From Paraburkholderia ferrariae NBRC 106233 (GTDB lineage: Bacteria > Pseudomonadota > Gammaproteobacteria > Burkholderiales > Burkholderiaceae): DNA of 64,000 nt. A program made the position numbers and the translations under genes. The stretch lies in NCBI RefSeq assembly GCF_000685035.1, contig NZ_BAYB01000021.1, positions 1-64,000 on the forward strand, read 5' to 3'. A model generated the notes under the pieces. It ran no database searches. It saw nothing but the letters and a program-made list of their open reading frames with translations, and had not been told where the DNA came from. The stretch's first letter is position 1, and each line of letters begins with the position of its first letter. This document shows, piece after piece, positions 1 to 11,087 of this stretch.

Positions 1-1263
1 GCACCGGCGGGCCTTGCAGCCAGCCTTGCCGCCGGCTTTCCCGGCGCGGCGCAAGCCGCCGCCCATGCTGCTGCAGCGCAGGCTGCCCGTGCCGCCCACG
101 CCAGCGCGGCCGACAGCGACGCCGCCGACCTCGATCTGCCGAGCCTCGACGCCAACGAAGCCGCCGCCGGCCGCCGCACGTGGCGCCCGGGCCAGGGCGC
201 GGCGGCAGCCGCGTCGAGCAACGAAGCCGACCCGACCTACGAGCGCTCGAAGCTGAACCCGGTGCTCACCTTCGACAACTTCGTGACCGGCAAGGCGAAC
301 CAGCTTGCCCGCGCGGCGGCCATCCAGGTGGCCGACAACCCCGGCATCTCGTACAACCCGCTGTTCCTTTACGGCGGCGTGGGCCTCGGCAAGACCCACC
401 TGATCCACGCGATCGGCAACCAGCTGCTGCTGGACAAGGCCAACGCGCGGATTCGCTACATCCACGCGGAGCAATACGTCTCCGACGTGGTGAAGGCCTA
501 CCAGCGCAAGGCGTTCGACGACTTCAAGCGCTACTATCACTCGCTCGACCTGCTGCTGATCGACGATATCCAGTTCTTCTCGGGCAAGTCGCGCACGCAG
601 GAAGAGTTCTTCTACGCGTTCGAGGCGCTGGTGGCCAACAAGGCGCAGGTGATCATCACGAGCGATACGTACCCGAAGGAAATTTCGGGGATCGACGACC
701 GCCTGATTTCGCGCTTCGACTCGGGCCTCACCGTGGCGATCGAGCCGCCCGAGCTGGAAATGCGCGTGGCGATCCTGATGCGCAAGGCCCAGTCCGAAGG
801 CGTGAGCCTGAACGAAGACGTGGCGTTCTTCGTGGCCAAGCATCTGCGCTCGAACGTGCGCGAGCTGGAAGGCGCGCTGCGCAAGATCCTCGCGTACTCG
901 AAGTTCCACGGCCGCGACATTTCCATCGAGCTGACGAGAGAAGCGCTGAAGGACCTGCTGACGGTGCAGAACCGCCAGATTTCGGTCGAAAACATCCAGA
1001 AAACGGTCGCCGACTTCTACAGCATCAAGGTCGCCGACATGTATTCGAAGAAGCGCCCCGCGAACATCGCGCGGCCGCGCCAGATCGCCATGTACCTCGC
1101 GAAGGAACTGACGCAGAAGAGCCTGCCGGAAATCGGCGAGCTCTTTGGCGGGCGCGACCACACCACGGTGCTGCACGCGGTGCGCAAGATCGCGGACGAG
1201 CGCGGCAAGGACGCCCAGCTCAACCACGAGCTGCACGTGCTGGAGCAGACGCTCAAGGGCTAA
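1..1263 (+). CDS. dnaA: Chromosomal replication initiator protein DnaA (5' end cut by window)
   Basis: DnaA binds DnaA boxes at oriC and opens the duplex with ATP. The frame is open from base 1, so the N-terminal domain lies outside the window. The first 80 or so visible residues are an Ala-rich, low-complexity linker (domain II), followed by the AAA+ core. Visible motifs are a Walker A GGVGLGKTH near base 373 and a Walker B LLIDDIQFF near base 553. The domain IV DNA-binding signature GGRDHTTVLHAVRKI lies near bases 1147-1191. An internal GTG at 262 starts a shorter open frame but lies inside the gene. dnaN follows after about 250 bases. Identification is certain; only the start is missing. 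Confidence 0.98.
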   Translation, partial: APAGLAASLAAGFPGAAQAAAHAAAAQAARAAHASAADSDAADLDLPSLDANEAAAGRRTWRPGQGAAAAASSNEADPTYERSKLNPVLTFDNFVTGKANQLARAAAIQVADNPGISYNPLFLYGGVGLGKTHLIHAIGNQLLLDKANARIRYIHAEQYVSDVVKAYQRKAFDDFKRYYHSLDLLLIDDIQFFSGKSRTQEEFFYAFEALVANKAQVIITSDTYPKEISGIDDRLISRFDSGLTVAIEPPELEMRVAILMRKAQSEGVSLNEDVAFFVAKHLRSNVRELEGALRKILAYSKFHGRDISIELTREALKDLLTVQNRQISVENIQKTVADFYSIKVADMYSKKRPANIARPRQIAMYLAKELTQKSLPEIGELFGGRDHTTVLHAVRKIADERGKDAQLNHELHVLEQTLKG

Positions 1264-1517
1264 GGGGCGGGCAGCGCCCCACCCGGGCGGTCCGGGCCTC
1301 GCCGGCCTGTTTATTTCGCGGATCAGCCCCAATTTAGGGAAACGGGCCGTTTTCAGGCACAATATGGGTTTAACCGTCCGGCTTTCCCCGGGCGGAATTC
1401 ACGACGCGGCCAGTGCCATGGGCGGCTGCCCGGAATGACGCAACGGCTCACGCAACGGCGTGCGGCGAGGCGCTTCGGGACGGGGTGCGCAGGCCGTCAC
1501 TTCAACGAAGGAACTCT

Positions 1518-2621
1518 ATGCAACTGGTCAAGACCGAACGCGATAACCTCCTCAGGCCGCTGCAAACGGTGAGCGGCATTGTCGAACGCCGCCACACGTT
1601 GCCGATCCTCGCCAATCTGCTGATCACCAAGAACGGTTCCGACGTTTCGTTCCTCTCGACGGATCTCGAGCTGCAGATCACCACGCACGCCGACTTCGGC
1701 GTAGGTAACGACCAGGTCGCCACGACCGTGGCCGCCCGCAAGCTGCTCGACATCCTGCGCGCGATGCCCGACGGCCAGGTCACGCTGTCGCTTGCCGACA
1801 AGCGCCTCACGGTGCAGTCGGGCAAGAGCCGTTTCGCGCTGCAGACCCTCGCCGCCGACGAATTCCCCACGGTCGCCCAGGCCAAAGACTTCGGCGCGAA
1901 CCTCGCGGTGCCGCAAAAGACCTTCCGGCAACTGCTCGGCATGGTGTATTTCGCCATGGCGCAGCAGGACATCCGCTATTACCTGAACGGCATGCTGCTC
2001 GTCGTGGACGGCGACCAGCTCATGGCTGTCGCGACCGACGGCCACCGCCTCGCGTTCTCGTCGATGAAGATCGAAGGCTCGTTCGCGCGCCAGGAAGTCA
2101 TCATCCCGCGCAAGACGATCCTCGAACTCCAGCGCCTGCTGGAAGACATCGACGACGCGCTGAAGATCGACATCGGCTCGACCCAGGTGAAGTTCACCTT
2201 CGGCCAGGTCGAACTCGTTTCGAAGCTCGTGGAAGGCAAATTCCCCGACTTCCAGCGCGTGATCCCGAAGGCGCACAAGAACACCTTCCAGATCGGCCGC
2301 GAAGAACTGCAGCGCTCGCTCCAGCGCGCGGCCATTCTCACGTCGGACAAGTTCAAGGGCGTGCGCTGCATCATCGAGCCGGGCCAGCTCAAGATCATGT
2401 CCACGAACGCGGACCAGGAAGAGGCTCAGGAAGAACTGGAAATCGCCTACCAGGGCGACACCATCGACATCGGGTTCAACGTCACGTACCTGCTCGACGT
2501 ACTCGCGAACCTGAAGGTCGACACGCTGGAAGTGAGCCTCGGCGACGCCAGTTCCAGCGCACTCATCACGATTCCCGAGAACGAGGAATTCAAGTACGTG
2601 GTGATGCCAATGCGCATTTAA
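1518..2621 (+). CDS. dnaN: DNA polymerase III beta sliding clamp
   Basis: This is the ring-shaped processivity clamp that tethers polymerase III and repair enzymes to DNA. The protein is 367 residues, the usual length in Burkholderiaceae. It begins MQLVKTERDNLLRPLQTVSG and ends EFKYVVMPMRI, which is typical of the clamp's last strand and C-terminus. The open frame runs further upstream to 1413, but the ATG at 1518 has an AAGGA Shine-Dalgarno six bases ahead and gives the family's standard N-terminus. It lies between dnaA and gyrB in the conserved order. A GC-rich hairpin with a T-run follows the stop codon. Confidence 0.98.
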   Translation: MQLVKTERDNLLRPLQTVSGIVERRHTLPILANLLITKNGSDVSFLSTDLELQITTHADFGVGNDQVATTVAARKLLDILRAMPDGQVTLSLADKRLTVQSGKSRFALQTLAADEFPTVAQAKDFGANLAVPQKTFRQLLGMVYFAMAQQDIRYYLNGMLLVVDGDQLMAVATDGHRLAFSSMKIEGSFARQEVIIPRKTILELQRLLEDIDDALKIDIGSTQVKFTFGQVELVSKLVEGKFPDFQRVIPKAHKNTFQIGREELQRSLQRAAILTSDKFKGVRCIIEPGQLKIMSTNADQEEAQEELEIAYQGDTIDIGFNVTYLLDVLANLKVDTLEVSLGDASSSALITIPENEEFKYVVMPMRI

Positions 2622-2646
2622 AAAGCGCGACAGAAGAAAAACTCCA

Positions 2647-2674
2647 GGGGGCGCAGCGCCCCTTTGGCGTTTTT
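2647..2674 (+). terminator. Putative rho-independent terminator after dnaN
   Basis: The hairpin GGGGCG-CAG-CGCCCC (2648-2662) is followed by TTTGGCG and then a run of five T (2670-2674). It lies 26 bases past the dnaN stop and 62 bases before the gyrB start. It could attenuate rather than fully separate dnaN and gyrB transcription. Confidence 0.6.
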
Positions 2675-2735
2675 ATGGCTTTTCGAAAAGCACCGAGCAG
2701 TAACGCTGGCAGTACAGCAGAACCGGAAAAATTCC

Positions 2736-5207
<2,472 letters not shown>

Positions 5208-5418
5208 GGGCTTGTTGGTATCGTAGGGCGCCAGAGTAAGTGCGACTGGCGCCACAGTTTTGCGACTGCGCGACGCAGTTAATGCTACTGCCCTACAAGT
5301 CGGCCAAGTAGGACACTAGAGGACTTGCGACGGTCCTACCTGCTGCGAGCTCCAGTCCTGCTGGCCTTGAGTCCGTTGGCCACAGCTGCGGATCTCGTAC
5401 GGTCCACCAAGCAATTCA

Positions 5419-5460
5419 AAGGGTTACAGTGCATTTCGGCTGTAGCCCTTCGTCGTTTTT
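5419..5460 (+). terminator. Hairpin with T-run downstream of gyrB
   Basis: AAGGGTTACAG (5419-5429) pairs with CTGTAGCCCTT (5440-5450) through a single G-T wobble. The loop is ten bases and CGTCGTTTTT follows. It lies 210 bases past the gyrB stop. It could end gyrB transcription or belong to the island end. Confidence 0.55.
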
Positions 5461-5564
5461 GGAGACGTGTAAGGACTGCCTAGGCAGTTCGTCGGGTGGA
5501 CGCCCGACACTATCGGGGCTGACGCCATTCACAATTCTCTAGCTGTCGCTTCGAACCGGGCATG

Positions 5565-5622
5565 GTGTAATCGAATCTGCCCTGTGTGGTTTCGGTTCGG
5601 AAAGCGTAATCTTCCGGCCTTA
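5565..5622 (+). repeat. Degenerate direct repeat, copy A
   Basis: This 58-base segment begins GGTGTAA and ends ATCTTCCGGCCTT. It is about 83 percent identical, apart from one 5-base gap, to 7201-7253 in the same orientation. The two copies bracket the HNH gene and its small partner. In copy A the segment and its right flank can also fold into a bulged hairpin (GGTT-CGGTT-CGGAA against TTCCG-AACCG-AACC). Confidence 0.7.
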
Positions 5623-5679
5623 ACCGAACCGGATCATGCCAACTACTCAATCAGAGGTGGGCGCCGGTATTGAGCCAGA

Positions 5680-6699
5680 CTAGCTAGACGCGCCTTCGGC
5701 GGATTGCAGCAGCTGAAAATCCTCCCATCGGTCGGAAAGTGCGGCCGGATCGGGACCAGATGTGCCATTTAGGAAAAGGGGCTTGCCGTCAAATTCCTCA
5801 TAGCCCGCTGCCAGCACGTCAGGATGCAACTTGACGGTCAGGTTCGCGGGATCGATAGCCAGCAGGTCGAGATCGAACAGGGTGTGCAGGTCACTTCTCA
5901 GTAGCAGTCCGTTGTGCGCTCCGTTGTCATGCGTCTCGGCATATGGCCGAATGTGAGCGGCTTCTACCAGTCCCGGGAAAGCGCAACGGCTTATCTGACA
6001 GGCGGCGTCGTATCGGGCAATAAGCCGATTTCGAAACTTCATCTGTCCGCGTCTCTGATTCACTTCCCGAAGTACCCGTCTCCGCGCTTCGATGACCGAG
6101 TGCGGTGGATCATCGTCCGTAGCGTTGCCCACGGTATCAATGTCGATGCCGGTGACGAACTTTTTCACCAACGCGTTGCAATCGGGATCATCTCGTAGCC
6201 ACGGTTCTATCCGCGACAAGTCGATTTCTTTAATCGACATCTGGTCGTTGGGTCGAACTACCGCGGCAGCCAACCGGTCCAGCGTCAGACCGGATGGTGC
6301 GGGCCGGAACGTGTCACCGTAATGCGCAGCGAATGTATCGACTGTCACTTTCTCACGCGCCGGTTCCACGAATTCGTGCCGGTTCCGGCAGATCCACGGC
6401 GGTTCGATTGTCGTCCGACGCTTGATATCGCTGACGGCACAGATTGGACAACGCTGCCGCTCCTTCTCACCCTTTCCGGGTTCAATGTCGGTGATCTGCG
6501 CGACGCCAAGCACCCCCGACGATGACCGAATGACGACCACGTCCTTTTTTTTGACTTGCTGATGGTTTGCGACGAAGCTGTCGTATCGATACACCTGCGA
6601 CGGATCGTCTTGGTAGCCGGTGTTGCCGCCGTATTGTCGGGCGCCATCAACGGCGAGTAGGGACCATGCGCGTGGATTACTCATGGATTTTAGCTTCAT
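5680..6699 (-). CDS. HNH endonuclease with PUA/EVE-like N-terminal domain (putative modified-DNA restriction)
   Basis: This 339-residue protein is probably a nuclease of a modification-dependent restriction type. The C-terminal third has an HNH_2-like core: FRNRLIARYDAACQI, then VEAAHIRPYAE, then LLLRSDLHTLFDLDLLAIDP with the metal and catalytic histidines. The N-terminal 130 residues (WSLLAVDGARQYGG, DVVVIRSSSGVLGVAQI, plus two Cys pairs, CPIC and CRNRHEF) look like a PUA/EVE-type reader domain; that part is inference. The start is either ATG 6699 or the ATG at 6684 (MSNPRAW). Neither has a strong Shine-Dalgarno. The small gene at 7080-6739 lies just upstream on the same strand. Confidence 0.8.
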   Translation of the reverse strand: MKLKSMSNPRAWSLLAVDGARQYGGNTGYQDDPSQVYRYDSFVANHQQVKKKDVVVIRSSSGVLGVAQITDIEPGKGEKERQRCPICAVSDIKRRTTIEPPWICRNRHEFVEPAREKVTVDTFAAHYGDTFRPAPSGLTLDRLAAAVVRPNDQMSIKEIDLSRIEPWLRDDPDCNALVKKFVTGIDIDTVGNATDDDPPHSVIEARRRVLREVNQRRGQMKFRNRLIARYDAACQISRCAFPGLVEAAHIRPYAETHDNGAHNGLLLRSDLHTLFDLDLLAIDPANLTVKLHPDVLAAGYEEFDGKPLFLNGTSGPDPAALSDRWEDFQLLQSAEGASS

Positions 6700-6738
6700 T
6701 GTTCGTGGAATGATGGCGCACTCGTGGCGGCACTCGGC

Positions 6739-7080
6739 TTACCGTTCGTCTTCGTCAGACTGAGGTAGCGGGCATTCCACCGAGATCAGCCGCTTCCTCG
6801 CAACCGCAAGCTGTTCCTCCGTGAACAAATCGCGCCATGGCGTCTGAAGAACGAGATATTCAACGCTCAGGCGGAGATTCTCTCGGCCTCGGAGAAAAAG
6901 CTCAGTGAAACCCTCTGACGGCTTGTTCGTCGCGAGCAGCCGGTTAGCCGTTTCCTTGCCGCCGTGTTCGTTCACCATCCGGAGGAAGTAGGCTGCGCGG
7001 TATGGTGGCTTCAATTTTAGGGCCGCGTCGTAGATGCCGCGCATCGCTTGGTCGAATTGTTCGAGGGTCCGGTCAGTCAT
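6739..7080 (-). CDS. Conserved hypothetical protein next to HNH nuclease
   Basis: This 113-residue soluble, mainly helical protein starts MTDRTLEQFDQAMRGIY. I recall near-identical proteins (the GGKETANRLLATNKPS and FTELFLRGRENLRLSVEYLVL segments) recurring as unannotated genes beside restriction nucleases in Proteobacteria, but I cannot name a domain. It is the first gene of a two-gene minus-strand unit, 39 bases ahead of the HNH gene. Its role is unknown; it may be an accessory or control protein for the nuclease. Confidence 0.75.
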   Translation of the reverse strand: MTDRTLEQFDQAMRGIYDAALKLKPPYRAAYFLRMVNEHGGKETANRLLATNKPSEGFTELFLRGRENLRLSVEYLVLQTPWRDLFTEEQLAVARKRLISVECPLPQSDEDER

Positions 7081-7738
7081 GGTCTCTCCCGCTGTTGATG
7101 GTCAGTACGATCTTATCGCGACAGGCATGCAACGACATGGCAAATCAAGTTGCTGCCGCAATGCGGAAATCGATGTTCGGGGAGTGCCTTCCCGGTGTGT
7201 GGTGTAAGCGAACTTGTGCGGTTCCGGTTCAGAGCGCGTAATCTTTCGGCCTTGTCCGTTGTGGGACGTACATATCCAGTCCGATTTCAGTGCGTTCGGT
7301 GCGGACGAGTCCGGCGACATCATGTCCGAAATCGTTAAGACACAATGACTTTCCATGAGGCGGAGGCTCGCCGCGAGCGGCAGCACGCGACCCACAATGG
7401 CCGATGCCTACCGCGCACTTCCAACGGCCACTTGCAAGGTAGAACTGCCGTTCGTTTCCGATTCGCCACACGATAGGCTTTCCCCGGTGTAAATAACGCA
7501 GTGGTCACCCGATGTAAGGCACAACGTAAGAAGATCGAATTCCCGACTGCTGCCACCGCGAAGCAGGTGCATAACTTCACCCTGCCGTACCGGTTGATCC
7601 GAAGCGACAAATCCGCTACCGTTTGCCGGATCAACCAATGCGAGTTACGTAGACGGAAATGACGTAAGACACTGAGCGCAACGGGGTAACGTCGAAGTCC
7701 AATGGTCCGTGATTTTGTGAGCAACTTATAACGAGAAA
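7081..7738. other. Non-coding stretch between HNH pair and SIR2-STAND gene
   Basis: About 650 bases. Several small frames exist on both strands, but none has a recognisable product or a good ribosome binding site. The only structure I find is repeat copy B at 7201-7253. The promoters of the two flanking divergent genes must lie here. Confidence 0.5.
7201..7253 (+). repeat. Degenerate direct repeat, copy B
   Basis: Starts GGTGTAAGCGAA and ends ATCTTTCGGCCTT. It matches copy A at 5565-5622 with roughly nine mismatches and a 5-base gap. It lies just upstream of the HNH two-gene unit. Confidence 0.7.
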
Positions 7739-10069
7739 ATGGCGATGCAAGAGATTCATTTCACAGATCCAATAGCTGCAACCAACATTGCAACGCTTTT
7801 TAAAGGTTCGCGACTTATCCCCTTTTTAGGGGCGGGTTTCACCAAGGGGTTCCGTGCAAAAAATGGCAAGGTCCCTGACGCCAACGCTTTGACAAAAATT
7901 ATCACAGATGTTGCCAGCGAAAAATCGGGGTTGTCTGCGAATGATATCGATCAAATTAAAGAAATTAAAGATTTAAAAACGGCTTTCGAATTGCTTGCCG
8001 ATCCGGAGTACATTTCCGCGAATCAGGCGCAAGCCCTATTGGGAAGCCTATTCTCCAAGGTCGATATTGCCGACAACTCAAAAAAGACGTTTCTCAAGCT
8101 AGATTGGCCTCACATTTTCTCTTTCAATATCGACGACGCCATCGAAGGCTCTACGAACCGGTATCGAATCTTGGTGCCAAATCGCGAAGTATCGCGTGAA
8201 TTTATAAATTCAAACGCGTGTTTATTCAAAATACATGGCGATATCGAAGAATTTTTGGCTTACAAAGATCCAAATTTAGTTTTTACATGGCGCGATTACG
8301 CTCACAGCATCGAGAAAAATAAGGCGATGCTTACATTTCTTGAGAATCAGGCGAGACATTCAGCGCTCATGTTTTTAGGCTGCAGTCTGGACACCGAAGT
8401 CGATTTGCTTCACCTCTCTCACTTAACAAATTTTTCGGGTTCGATATATTTAAAACGAGGAAAACTTTCGATCAAAGAGAAGTTAGTCTTGAAGACTTAC
8501 GGCATAGAGCAAGTCATTTTCTTTGATACCTATGATCAAATTTGCCCTTGGATTAATGAAACGCTGAAGGGGATTGTTAGAGAGAACCCGTTTCAAGATA
8601 TTTCAATTGACGACGCGGTCGTCAAAAACAGCGATGCTATAACCCTAATTGCGAATGGCGGCCCCTTACTTGTAACCGAGTCGAATGGTCACAGAGTGGC
8701 GAGAAAACCAAAAAATTTCGCAAATCGAACTGCGCTAGCAGCGGCACTCGCACAACTGAGAACGCATGAGTGCTTGCTAGTGACAGGGCGGCGATTCAGC
8801 GGAAAGTCGATCTTTCTTTATCAACTGATGGATTCGCTGAAGCAATATGGTTCCAACTATTATGCTTCGACAGACATATACTACCCCGGAGTTCGGCGAC
8901 TTGTCGCAGGCAGCGAGAACACTGTTTTCTTTTTTGATTCAAATTATCTCAACTCGCAGAGTCTCGAGGAAATCTTGACGGCGCAATTGCCCTCCACCAG
9001 CAGACTGATAATGTGTGCGAGTGGCGGTGACGCGGAGATCTTCCGCTTTAAGCTGGAGGGGAAAAACGTCAAGTTTAGCGAAATAAAGCTTCCCAGCGTG
9101 CTCGACGATGACGAGACTGCCGAGCTCAACGCCGGGCTGACAGCACAAGGGTTGCCGAATTATATAAAGCCAGAAACGTTGCTGAGCTTTGCGTTTCGGT
9201 ATTACAACGAATTTAAGACAAAGCTTAAACGCTCAGAGATTTTTTATAAGAATATAGACGGGGCATTTTTATCTGTTCTGGTTCTTATCGCGGCATTTGG
9301 GAAGGCCGAAGGCGCTCAGATGGAATGCCTGCATGGTTATTTTGATTCGACCGCTTTCGTCAGTCAAAACGAAAAAATATTCGAAAAGGAGTGTGCCTCT
9401 GGATCCACTGACTACGTTATTACGTGCAACTCCTCGGCGTGGCTAATTACTACCCTCGGAAAATACATTGCCCGCGAGAAGGAATCGGTCGTTCGCGTTT
9501 CAAGGATAATTAAAGCGCTTTCGAAAGATGGATTTCATGTTGCTGCTCGAAACTTGATCAGTTTTGACAAGCTCAATGAGCTTGGGGGGACGAATAACGT
9601 CGATTCTTTTATCCGCGGCGTGTACGTCGAAATCCAAGACACTTACAGTCACGAGCAACATTATTGGCTCCAGCGGGCAAAATGTGAATTGATCTCCGGT
9701 CGCTCGTTGGAAGATTTTGAATCTGGAATGCGTTATGCCAGTAAAGTTAGACTCGATTGCGGCGAGGAACGCAATCAGACTTACTTCAGTGCGACGCTGG
9801 TGATGGCTCAGCTGTGCGTGCGATCGTATAAATTCAGTACGGATAAAATTTATCTTCTTCATATGTTGGACTATTTTTTGGAGTCCGCGAAGAATTATCA
9901 CAATAATAAACGGCATATGGACAAAGCAATCGCTCCTTATTTTAGCCATCATAGTGACTTACACGCGGCGCTCATCGCGCTTTTTAATGGAAGCGGGCTC
10001 GAATTTCTCGCGCGACGGAACGACATTGACGAACTTCGTAGCTTCCTTGAGTTACATCGCCACAGATAG
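7739..10069 (+). CDS. SIR2-STAND NTPase, candidate anti-phage effector (Avs5-like architecture)
   Basis: This 776-residue protein has a SIR2-like N-terminal domain: GAGF at 31-34, a FSFNIDDAIE block around 128-136 and KIHGD with the histidine at 166. A STAND-type P-loop module follows, with Walker A GRRFSGKS at 350-357 and Walker B VFFFD ending at 400. The C-terminus is helical and has no family I can name. In characterised SIR2-STAND defence proteins, the C-terminus senses a phage component and SIR2 degrades NAD+. Here that is inference from architecture. The gene is clearly more AT-rich than its neighbours, a sign of transfer. A GAGAAA precedes the ATG at 7739; a second ATG at 7745 is an alternative. 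Confidence 0.8.
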   Translation: MAMQEIHFTDPIAATNIATLFKGSRLIPFLGAGFTKGFRAKNGKVPDANALTKIITDVASEKSGLSANDIDQIKEIKDLKTAFELLADPEYISANQAQALLGSLFSKVDIADNSKKTFLKLDWPHIFSFNIDDAIEGSTNRYRILVPNREVSREFINSNACLFKIHGDIEEFLAYKDPNLVFTWRDYAHSIEKNKAMLTFLENQARHSALMFLGCSLDTEVDLLHLSHLTNFSGSIYLKRGKLSIKEKLVLKTYGIEQVIFFDTYDQICPWINETLKGIVRENPFQDISIDDAVVKNSDAITLIANGGPLLVTESNGHRVARKPKNFANRTALAAALAQLRTHECLLVTGRRFSGKSIFLYQLMDSLKQYGSNYYASTDIYYPGVRRLVAGSENTVFFFDSNYLNSQSLEEILTAQLPSTSRLIMCASGGDAEIFRFKLEGKNVKFSEIKLPSVLDDDETAELNAGLTAQGLPNYIKPETLLSFAFRYYNEFKTKLKRSEIFYKNIDGAFLSVLVLIAAFGKAEGAQMECLHGYFDSTAFVSQNEKIFEKECASGSTDYVITCNSSAWLITTLGKYIAREKESVVRVSRIIKALSKDGFHVAARNLISFDKLNELGGTNNVDSFIRGVYVEIQDTYSHEQHYWLQRAKCELISGRSLEDFESGMRYASKVRLDCGEERNQTYFSATLVMAQLCVRSYKFSTDKIYLLHMLDYFLESAKNYHNNKRHMDKAIAPYFSHHSDLHAALIALFNGSGLEFLARRNDIDELRSFLELHRHR

Positions 10070-10653
10070 TGCCCGGGCTGGGATTGCCGGGGCGAGGCGC
10101 GCGGGTTCGTCTGGGTCGTCTCGGACGATCAAGAAAGCTCGCGATTCGGTGGCGTTCCGGAATCAGCTGGTAGCGGTGCATTGTCAAGGAATTGGCAGCA
10201 AGGCAAGATAGTGTCCACCGGCTTTGGGCATCTTGGACTGTCTAGGCCGCTAATTGCTGTCTGCGTCCAAACGTTCCCGATGACGATCCTTGGAATGACA
10301 TGAGCAATCGATGTGAAATATGCGATCGGAGTTCACTGCCATGCAGCGTCCCTCAAGCATACCGGAATTCGGGGGCTGGCACCTCAAGCCACTGGGATGG
10401 CCAATCCCGTACCCGCCGGTTAGTACCGGCGATCGAATCACGCAGTTCGTCGCTCATTCGGGTTGCCGAAAGAATGCAAGATGAGACGTTTCACAGCCCA
10501 TATTTCCGTAGGCAAAGTGAAATTTGTCGACTTGTGCGGCAAGGACTCCGTTGGGCGTGGCCAGATAACAGCTATATGGTCGCGCCTACCCTGTGAGGCG
10601 AATGACATGCTAGTCGATAGGCGATGAAACCTCTTCCATCATGAAGCGACCAC
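10070..10653. other. Gap between SIR2-STAND gene and vsr
   Basis: Roughly 580 bases between two convergent genes. Short open frames are present, but none looks coding. I see no clear terminator with a long T-run, no repeats and no RNA gene. Confidence 0.45.
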
Positions 10654-11079
10654 CTATGGCAAGGATACGACTCGCAGCCGGTTGATTCTTTGCTCAATGC
10701 GGGCTATGCACCGAGGTAGATCTGACTTGATTTCATGTTCCCAAACGCGCACTACTGACCAGCCTTCTTTGCGTAGCCTCGCCGTGTGTCTGAGATCGCG
10801 CGCGCGGTTGCCTGCAATTTTCTCTTTCCAGTATGGGGCTAGCTTCATCTCCCATTCGTCGAATCTCCATCCGTGCCAGAAGTCTCCGTCGACAAAAATC
10901 GCGAGCTTGATCCGGGTGAAGACAATGTCCGGTTTTCCCGCGAGCCACGTTGCATTAACCCGGAAGCGGTGTCCGCGGCGATGAAGTTCGCTTCTAACGA
11001 GCAGCTCCAGTTTGGTGTCGCGTCCTCGAATCTTCGACATCGTGGCGCGCCGTTGCTCGGGCGTCATGTTGTCTGCCAT
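10654..11079 (-). CDS. vsr: Very short patch repair (Vsr) endonuclease
   Basis: Vsr nicks T:G mismatches that arise when 5-methylcytosine deaminates, and so protects sites modified by a cytosine methyltransferase. The 141-residue length fits the family. It shows the N-terminal RRATMSKIRGRDTKLE block, the catalytic PDIVF aspartate at residue 51, and FVDGDFWHG with a histidine at 69. Position 64, a histidine in E. coli Vsr, is aspartate here. WEHEI follows. It is the last gene of the MORC operon, eight bases after the stop of the DUF6339-like gene, with GAGAG as the ribosome site. Its presence fits the cytosine-5 methyltransferase at 20460-18334. Confidence 0.95.
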   Translation of the reverse strand: MADNMTPEQRRATMSKIRGRDTKLELLVRSELHRRGHRFRVNATWLAGKPDIVFTRIKLAIFVDGDFWHGWRFDEWEMKLAPYWKEKIAGNRARDLRHTARLRKEGWSVVRVWEHEIKSDLPRCIARIEQRINRLRVVSLP

Positions 11080-11087
11080 CGCGTCTC

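Larger units (their letters stand above)
5208..5679. other. Intergenic region at the left boundary of the island
   Basis: These 472 bases after gyrB contain no convincing gene. They hold a hairpin with a T-run at 5419-5460 and one copy of a degenerate direct repeat at 5565-5622. I see no tRNA and no integrase gene. Confidence 0.6.

Noticed and set aside
1264..1517. oriC in the dnaA-dnaN gap
   Set aside because: No sequence close to TTATCCACA and no AT-rich unwinding tract in this interval.
5588..5632. Integron attC site
   Set aside because: The bulged hairpin looks suggestive, but the core GTTRRRY/RYYYAAC pairs are not in the right places and there is no integron integrase.
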